A stretch of DNA of 28,682 nucleotides from CAZRHR01 sp964599915 (GTDB taxonomy: Bacteria > Bacteroidota > Bacteroidia > CAIKAF01). The notes below the pieces were generated by a model. That model ran no database searches, had not been told where the DNA came from, and worked only from the letters and a program-made list of their open reading frames with translations. The stretch lies in assembly GCA_964599915.1 (NCBI GenBank), contig CAZRHR010000032.1:1-28682 (forward strand). Direction: 5' to 3'. The stretch's first letter is position 1. Each line of letters opens with the position of its first letter. Both the position numbers and the translations under genes were made by a program. Shown in pieces: positions 24,361 through 28,682 of this stretch.

Positions 24361-24484
24361 AAATTTAATGGTAAAATTGAGTTACCCACACGTAGGCTAG
24401 AGGTTTAATAAATATATTGTATAGAGGAAAATCCAAGTTCTATTCACTAAACGGGTTCTATTCCTTCCTGCAAACTATGCGCAC
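24162..24484. other. Spacer between lysA and the sensor kinase
   Basis: Apart from the doubtful minus-strand ORF, I see no gene, tRNA or repeat here. The right part (24361-24484) is AT-rich and probably holds the promoter of the sensor kinase, but no exact TTTG / TAnnTTTG pair is present on the plus strand. A weak CCCA / TGGG hairpin follows the lysA stop and lacks a T-run. Confidence 0.35.
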
Positions 24485-26827
24485 ATGAGATGGAAAGGGT
24501 ATAGTATATGGCTCATGTTATTCTTGGTTGCCCCACCATTTTTTGGCCGACCAATTACCCCTTACACGGAGGATTCGGTAGATGACACCTTACTGCAGTT
24601 ATTGCAATTGGAGGCAGCATGCCAGCATTTTACCCAACAGGGAGATTTCCAAAAAATTTTACCGTTGGCTGAAAAAATACTTGAGCTTTCCCAGCAATGG
24701 GATGGGCAAACGGAATTAAGGAATCACCATTGGAAGTATTACTTTTCGGGTTTAGGCTATTTGCATCAAGGCAATGGATTTCATTCTAATCTCGAGTATG
24801 AGAAAGCGCTGGTCAGTTATGGACAAGCGGAGCAATGCTTCAAGGTGATCCATCTGGAGAAGAAATTAGGGAGTGTATACAACAACACAGGGGTATTGTA
24901 TTATGCCTTAGGTGAGTTGCCACGAGCCTTGCATTTTCATCATAAAGCGTTGGCTTACAGGAAAAAATCAGGAAACCCCGGCTATATTGGTGATTCCTAC
25001 AATAGTATTGCCTGGATTCTTGCAGAGCAAGGGTTGTTTGAATCCTCGTTGGATGCCCATAAGAAAGCGATACTTTACCGAGCCAAGGAACCAGGAAATG
25101 AAATTGGGGTGGCCAATAGTATGAATAACATTGGCACTGTTTACGCGGCAATGGGCGCGTGGGATTTGGCACAAAAATACTATGAGGAGGCCTATAAACT
25201 ATACATTAAACACCAGTTTCAGCTTGGTGAGGTGTATTATCACACCAACATGGGAGACTTATTGGTAGCACAAGAAGAACGGCATGAAGCGCTTGCTCAC
25301 TATTATTTAGCGCTCAGTAAATTGAATAAGAGAAAAGACATAAAGATATGGGCAGACATTCAATTGAATTTAGGGACCCTTTTTCTGAATGAAGGAGAGA
25401 TGGAATTGGCCGATAAACATTACCAATATGCTGGAGAGGTCTATTTGGGATTGGGTGATTTAGGGCGGCAACAACCCTATTATTTCAAATTATCGAGATT
25501 AGCCTTGAGGCGAAATGACAAAACCTCAGCGGAAGTGCATTTGCAAAAGGCATTAGCCTTAGCAAAAAAGACCCAACATATTGGAGGAGAAGCAGAAGCC
25601 AGATATGAATTAGGCACCATTTATTGGCAAAAAAACCAGCCCATCATGGCTGAAAAAGAATGGCTATCAGGTTTGGCACTTTCCCAGCGCACAGGAAAAC
25701 ATGCCCTAACCTTTAAATTTCACCTTGCTTTAGGAAAAATGAACCAAGACCGGGTTCCTGTTGGTTTGGTTTGGGGCTTAAAAGGACTTAGCCTTGCGAA
25801 AGAACACAAGCTAAAGCCACAGACAAAAGAGGCACTAGACTTTTTGGCTAACCTATATGAATCTCATGGTGACACACAAAAGAGTTCAGACTATAGGCAA
25901 GAAGCCCAAAAACTAGGAGAAGCCCTTACAAAAGAAAAATATGAAAGGCAGTTGGCCTTCTTTAGAAGAAAATTGGAGGCACAAAAGAGTGAAGAACGAA
26001 TTCGCCTACTTCAACAAGATGCGCAACATAAATTTGCCAAAATTCAACGGCAAAAAATAGAAATAGGATTTGGCATACTGGTGTTCTCCCTTTTATTTGT
26101 GGGATCCATGTGGTTGGTTTACAACACATGGCAAAAGAAAAACGCCCAATCCAGAGAAAAAATCGTCCAAAGTGAATTACGTAGTCTGCGTTTTTTGATG
26201 AACCATCATTTTACCTTCAACGTTTTAAATTCCATTCAATATTTTATCAGAAGCAATGAAACTGAAAATGCAGATTATTATATAGGAAAATTTGCAGAAA
26301 TGTTGAGGTTGGTATTGGACCAATCCCAAAACACATTTATCCCTCTTTCGGAAGAGCTCCGCCTAATTCAACTCTATGTAACCTTAGAAGAAATGAGGTT
26401 TGAGCGCCAAATAGATTTTTCCATTCAAGGTTTAGAAAATCTAGATTATAAAAACATGCTCATTCCAGGCATGTTAATACAACCGCTCATTGAAAATGCC
26501 GTAAAACATGGCTTAGCCTATAAAAAGGGGGAGGCCAGAATCATCATTTCTTTTAAAAAAATTGAGCAAAAGTTAATTTGTCGAGTAGAAGACAATGGTA
26601 TTGGTAGAACATTGGCAGCCCACCATCGAGTGAAAGAGAACCACACAGCCAAGGGGCTTCCCATCATTAAAGATAGAATTAGGCTGTTATCTGAGTTGTT
26701 TCATATGAACTTAAATTATCAGGAATCTGATGTTTTAGACCTACATGGAAACGTCTCAGGAACATCTATTCAACTTGAATTTCCCATTTCATCAATTGCT
26801 TATGACCACCGCCCTTATACTGGATGA
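24485..26827 (+). CDS. TPR-repeat sensor histidine kinase, LytS/His_kinase type
   Basis: It has 780 residues. An N-terminal hydrophobic signal (IWLMLFLVAPPFF) exports a large periplasmic sensor region (about 30-480) of tandem tetratricopeptide repeats (VYNNTGVLYYALGELPRALHFH, SMNNIGTVYAAMGAWDLAQKYY, LGTLFLNEGEMELADKHY). A coiled linker (about 480-520) and a single transmembrane helix (about 525-549, FGILVFSLLFVGSMWLVY) lead to the cytoplasmic kinase. The phosphoacceptor motif reads NHHFTFN (573-579), where the family norm is NPHFxFN; H575 would be the phosphoacceptor. The ATP-binding N and G boxes are LIQPLIENAVKHGLAYKKG, VEDNGIG and GLPIIKDRI. Its last 26 nt overlap the response regulator gene, so the two form a two-component system. 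The signal is unknown. Confidence 0.93.
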   Translation: MRWKGYSIWLMLFLVAPPFFGRPITPYTEDSVDDTLLQLLQLEAACQHFTQQGDFQKILPLAEKILELSQQWDGQTELRNHHWKYYFSGLGYLHQGNGFHSNLEYEKALVSYGQAEQCFKVIHLEKKLGSVYNNTGVLYYALGELPRALHFHHKALAYRKKSGNPGYIGDSYNSIAWILAEQGLFESSLDAHKKAILYRAKEPGNEIGVANSMNNIGTVYAAMGAWDLAQKYYEEAYKLYIKHQFQLGEVYYHTNMGDLLVAQEERHEALAHYYLALSKLNKRKDIKIWADIQLNLGTLFLNEGEMELADKHYQYAGEVYLGLGDLGRQQPYYFKLSRLALRRNDKTSAEVHLQKALALAKKTQHIGGEAEARYELGTIYWQKNQPIMAEKEWLSGLALSQRTGKHALTFKFHLALGKMNQDRVPVGLVWGLKGLSLAKEHKLKPQTKEALDFLANLYESHGDTQKSSDYRQEAQKLGEALTKEKYERQLAFFRRKLEAQKSEERIRLLQQDAQHKFAKIQRQKIEIGFGILVFSLLFVGSMWLVYNTWQKKNAQSREKIVQSELRSLRFLMNHHFTFNVLNSIQYFIRSNETENADYYIGKFAEMLRLVLDQSQNTFIPLSEELRLIQLYVTLEEMRFERQIDFSIQGLENLDYKNMLIPGMLIQPLIENAVKHGLAYKKGEARIIISFKKIEQKLICRVEDNGIGRTLAAHHRVKENHTAKGLPIIKDRIRLLSELFHMNLNYQESDVLDLHGNVSGTSIQLEFPISSIAYDHRPYTG

Positions 26828-27548
26828 CGAGCCCAAAGCAGTACTTTTATTGAAAAGTGCGCTGGAAAAACTATTACCGCCCGTCAGGGTGATTGGGGCG
26901 GTAACTTGTGTAGAAGAAGCGAGAGCTATACTCGACCAAGAATGCCCTGATGTTCTTTTTCTGGACGTGGAAATGCCAGGTGAAAATGGCTTCCAGGTTT
27001 TGGAAAAAATCCAGAATAAAGGCATCCATATCATCATTGTCACTGCATTTAGTGAATTCGCTGTCAAGGCCTTTAGGTTTTCTGTTACAGATTTTTTACT
27101 TAAACCTGTGGGCCTTGAAGATCTGCAGCAAGCCATTAATAAGACCAAATCTAAGTTGGTGAAAGACCAACCTTTTCATGCGTCTTTTACCCTACGTATC
27201 CCATCCAATAAAGGCGTATTATTTATTCCTGCTCATGAGGTTATTCGTTTAGAGGCCGATGGCGCATATACACACATTTTTCTGCGCAATCAGGAACATC
27301 ATCTCTGCTCTAGTAACCTTAGTACGTTTGAACAAAATTTGCCCCCCTCCATGTTTCTTAGAGTAAATAGATCGCATATCATTAATCTTAACTATGTAGA
27401 ACGTTTACTAGATAAAAAAGAAGCTTTGATTGAAATGTCCGATCACCGTCAAATTCTCATTCCAAGAAGACAAAAAAAGGAAATGCTCGCCACACTTACT
27501 GGATTTGCCAATCCTAAACCTAATCAAACCACTGATAAAGCGCATTAA
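26802..27548 (+). CDS. LytTR-family response regulator
   Basis: This is the cognate regulator of the upstream kinase. It has 248 residues from the ATG at 26802 (MTTALILDDEPKAV); the frame stays open to 26745, but that extension lies inside the kinase gene and precedes the receiver fold. The receiver domain (1-120) has D8 and D9, phospho-acceptor D55 in FLDVEMPG, a Thr in IVTAFSE and a Lys in LLKPVG. A LytTR DNA-binding domain follows (about 140-240: VIRLEADGAYTHIFL, FLRVNRSHIINLNYVERL, IPRRQKKEML). Such pairs usually regulate nearby or distant genes through direct repeats; the secreted protein 120 nt downstream is a natural candidate target, which is inference only. Confidence 0.94.
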   Translation: MTTALILDDEPKAVLLLKSALEKLLPPVRVIGAVTCVEEARAILDQECPDVLFLDVEMPGENGFQVLEKIQNKGIHIIIVTAFSEFAVKAFRFSVTDFLLKPVGLEDLQQAINKTKSKLVKDQPFHASFTLRIPSNKGVLFIPAHEVIRLEADGAYTHIFLRNQEHHLCSSNLSTFEQNLPPSMFLRVNRSHIINLNYVERLLDKKEALIEMSDHRQILIPRRQKKEMLATLTGFANPKPNQTTDKAH

Positions 27549-27578
27549 AATTCAAGGTCAATTTCTACCTCGTCCACC

Positions 27579-27608
27579 TAACTTTAACCAAGTAAAAACA
27601 CCTTGGTT
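27579..27608 (+). promoter_or_regulatory. Possible promoter box and hairpin before the last gene
   Basis: TAACTTTA (27579-27586) is a 7/8 match to TAnnTTTG. It runs into a hairpin AACCAAG (27586-27592) / CTTGGTT (27602-27608) with a 9-nt loop and no T-tail. It could be a weak terminator of the regulator gene or a regulatory fold for the downstream secreted protein. Confidence 0.3.
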
Positions 27609-27667
27609 TGGTTACATCATCCAGGACCGGCACAAACAGACCATTTCAATCCGCTACAATATCAGCA

Positions 27668-28682
27668 ATGAAACCAACTACATACGCTCAAAAACTTTTC
27701 CTAAGCTCATTCTTAAAATCAGCAAATTTTAAATCTTTTGCCTTTGTTGGGTTCTTTTTGTTTTGTTTGGTCCACCTAAACATCGCTAATACCCAAACCA
27801 TTATTGTAGGTAGTGATAATCCTATGTCTGGTGTTACAGCGGGAAGTGCCGGAACCACTGGCCCAGGTCTACCGATGACTACTTGGACCAATACTTTTAA
27901 CAATTGCAGAGCTAGCACTTGTTCTAGGGCCGCTTGGATATATAACAAAGCGCTGATGACCAGCGCTGGATTTACACCAGGAACCATTATTGATCAAATT
28001 TCTTTTCTTGCAGGAGCCAATAGTTCCATTTCACCTACTGGAAACTTAACCATTTACCTTAGAGAAATCAATACTAACCCTGTAAACTCGACAAGCACAT
28101 GGAGTACCCTTATTTCTGGAGCCAATCTCGTTTTCAATAGCAGTGTGACCATACAACAAGTTCAAAACACTTATGTAACGCCCTTCAATATTACCAACTT
28201 TACCTATAGTGACCCCGTAAATAACCATTTGCTCATTGCCGTTGAATATACCAATAACCAAACGTGCTCCCCTAATATTTCTTCTATCTTAAGTTGGGTT
28301 CGTTCCAATTATACCAATGGAACAGGAACTTGGTATAGGTACGGAACAGACCAAAACTTTCCTCCTTCCACTACTTGTGTCCCCGATTTAACCAACTCCA
28401 CGTCCTCAACTGCTTTTGCTAATACCCAGTTTACCGTGATTGGTGGAGGCAGCCCTCCCTGCGTTGCTCCAACCACGCAAGCCTCCAACCTCAGCTTTTC
28501 CAGTGTCGCACAAACCACCGCTACCCTCAACTGGACCAATGGAAATGGCGCCGGACGCGTGGTCTACATCAACACCACCAACTCCTTTACGCCGCCTGCC
28601 AATGGTGCGAATCCAACGGCCAACACCGCCTACGCCGGAGGACAGCAATGCATTTTCAATGGAACCGGAAGTGGACCCGTCA
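27668..28682 (+). CDS. Secreted protein with fibronectin type III-like domain, C-terminus beyond window
   Basis: The frame is open from the ATG at 27668 to the right edge (338 codons). A long N-terminus (about 25 residues, basic) precedes the hydrophobic signal core FAFVGFFLFCLVHLNIANTQ, so secretion is likely. Residues about 45-255 (TAGSAGTTGPG, ASTCSRAAWIYNKALM, DQISFLAGANSSISPTGNLTIYL, NHLLIAVEYTNNQTC) form a beta-rich domain often found at the start of Bacteroidota surface proteins. Residues about 265-338 (PTTQASNLSFSSVAQTTATLNWT, RVVYINTTNSFTPPANG) are a typical FN3-like module. A type IX sorting domain is expected downstream but not visible. The function is unknown. Confidence 0.9.
   Translation, partial: MKPTTYAQKLFLSSFLKSANFKSFAFVGFFLFCLVHLNIANTQTIIVGSDNPMSGVTAGSAGTTGPGLPMTTWTNTFNNCRASTCSRAAWIYNKALMTSAGFTPGTIIDQISFLAGANSSISPTGNLTIYLREINTNPVNSTSTWSTLISGANLVFNSSVTIQQVQNTYVTPFNITNFTYSDPVNNHLLIAVEYTNNQTCSPNISSILSWVRSNYTNGTGTWYRYGTDQNFPPSTTCVPDLTNSTSSTAFANTQFTVIGGGSPPCVAPTTQASNLSFSSVAQTTATLNWTNGNGAGRVVYINTTNSFTPPANGANPTANTAYAGGQQCIFNGTGSGPV

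Noticed and set aside
26745..26801. 19-codon N-terminal extension of the LytTR regulator
   Set aside because: It lies inside the kinase gene, and the receiver domain starts properly at MTTALILDDE (26802).
27430..27732. Plus-strand 100-codon frame overlapping the end of the response regulator
   Set aside because: It is out of frame with both the regulator and the following secreted protein, has no signal or domain, and its first half is antiphase to a conserved LytTR domain.

Overview
The window comes from a member of the Bacteroidota; I cannot resolve the order. Four things point there: large secreted proteins built from PKD, Ig-like and fibronectin-type repeats; a type IX secretion type-B sorting domain on the one giant surface protein whose C-terminus is visible; a Bacteroidota-type promoter (TTTG near -33, TAnnTTTG near -7) before the histidine operon; and almost no Shine-Dalgarno sequences.

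Layout. (1) 1-3796, minus: 5' part of a large secreted Ig-like repeat protein, cut by the window edge. (2) 3960-11126, plus: a complete, tightly overlapped histidine operon hisG-D-C-B-H-A-F-IE. It is preceded by a promoter, a leader peptide with four consecutive His codons, and an intrinsic terminator whose 5' arm can pair instead with the leader coding region, so this is a transcription attenuator. (3) 11255-15886, minus: a PKD-repeat giant adhesin ending in a T9SS type-B domain. (4) 16239-19571, plus: a GNAT acetyltransferase, then an overlapping hmuTUV-like heme ABC importer. (5) 19758-20828, minus: a secreted DUF1554-like protein. (6) 21175-22716, plus: an iron-sulfur photolyase of the PhrB/DPRP type. 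(7) 22920-24161, plus: lysA. (8) 24485-27548, plus: a TPR sensor kinase of the LytS type overlapping its LytTR response regulator. (9) 27668-end, plus: 5' part of another secreted fibronectin-type protein.

The genes form independent units: amino-acid synthesis (his, lysA), heme or iron uptake, DNA repair, signalling and surface display. No single system ties them together. The signals least explained by ordinary annotation are not genes. Three GC-rich, strongly folded intergenic elements (11157-11254, 20995-21147, 19602-19706) share edges and two internal motifs once orientation is matched, so they look like one dispersed structured-RNA or repeat family. The his attenuator is also notable: its start codon lies almost at the predicted transcription start, which implies a leaderless or near-leaderless leader peptide. 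No tRNA, rRNA, CRISPR array, insertion sequence or phage gene was recognised.
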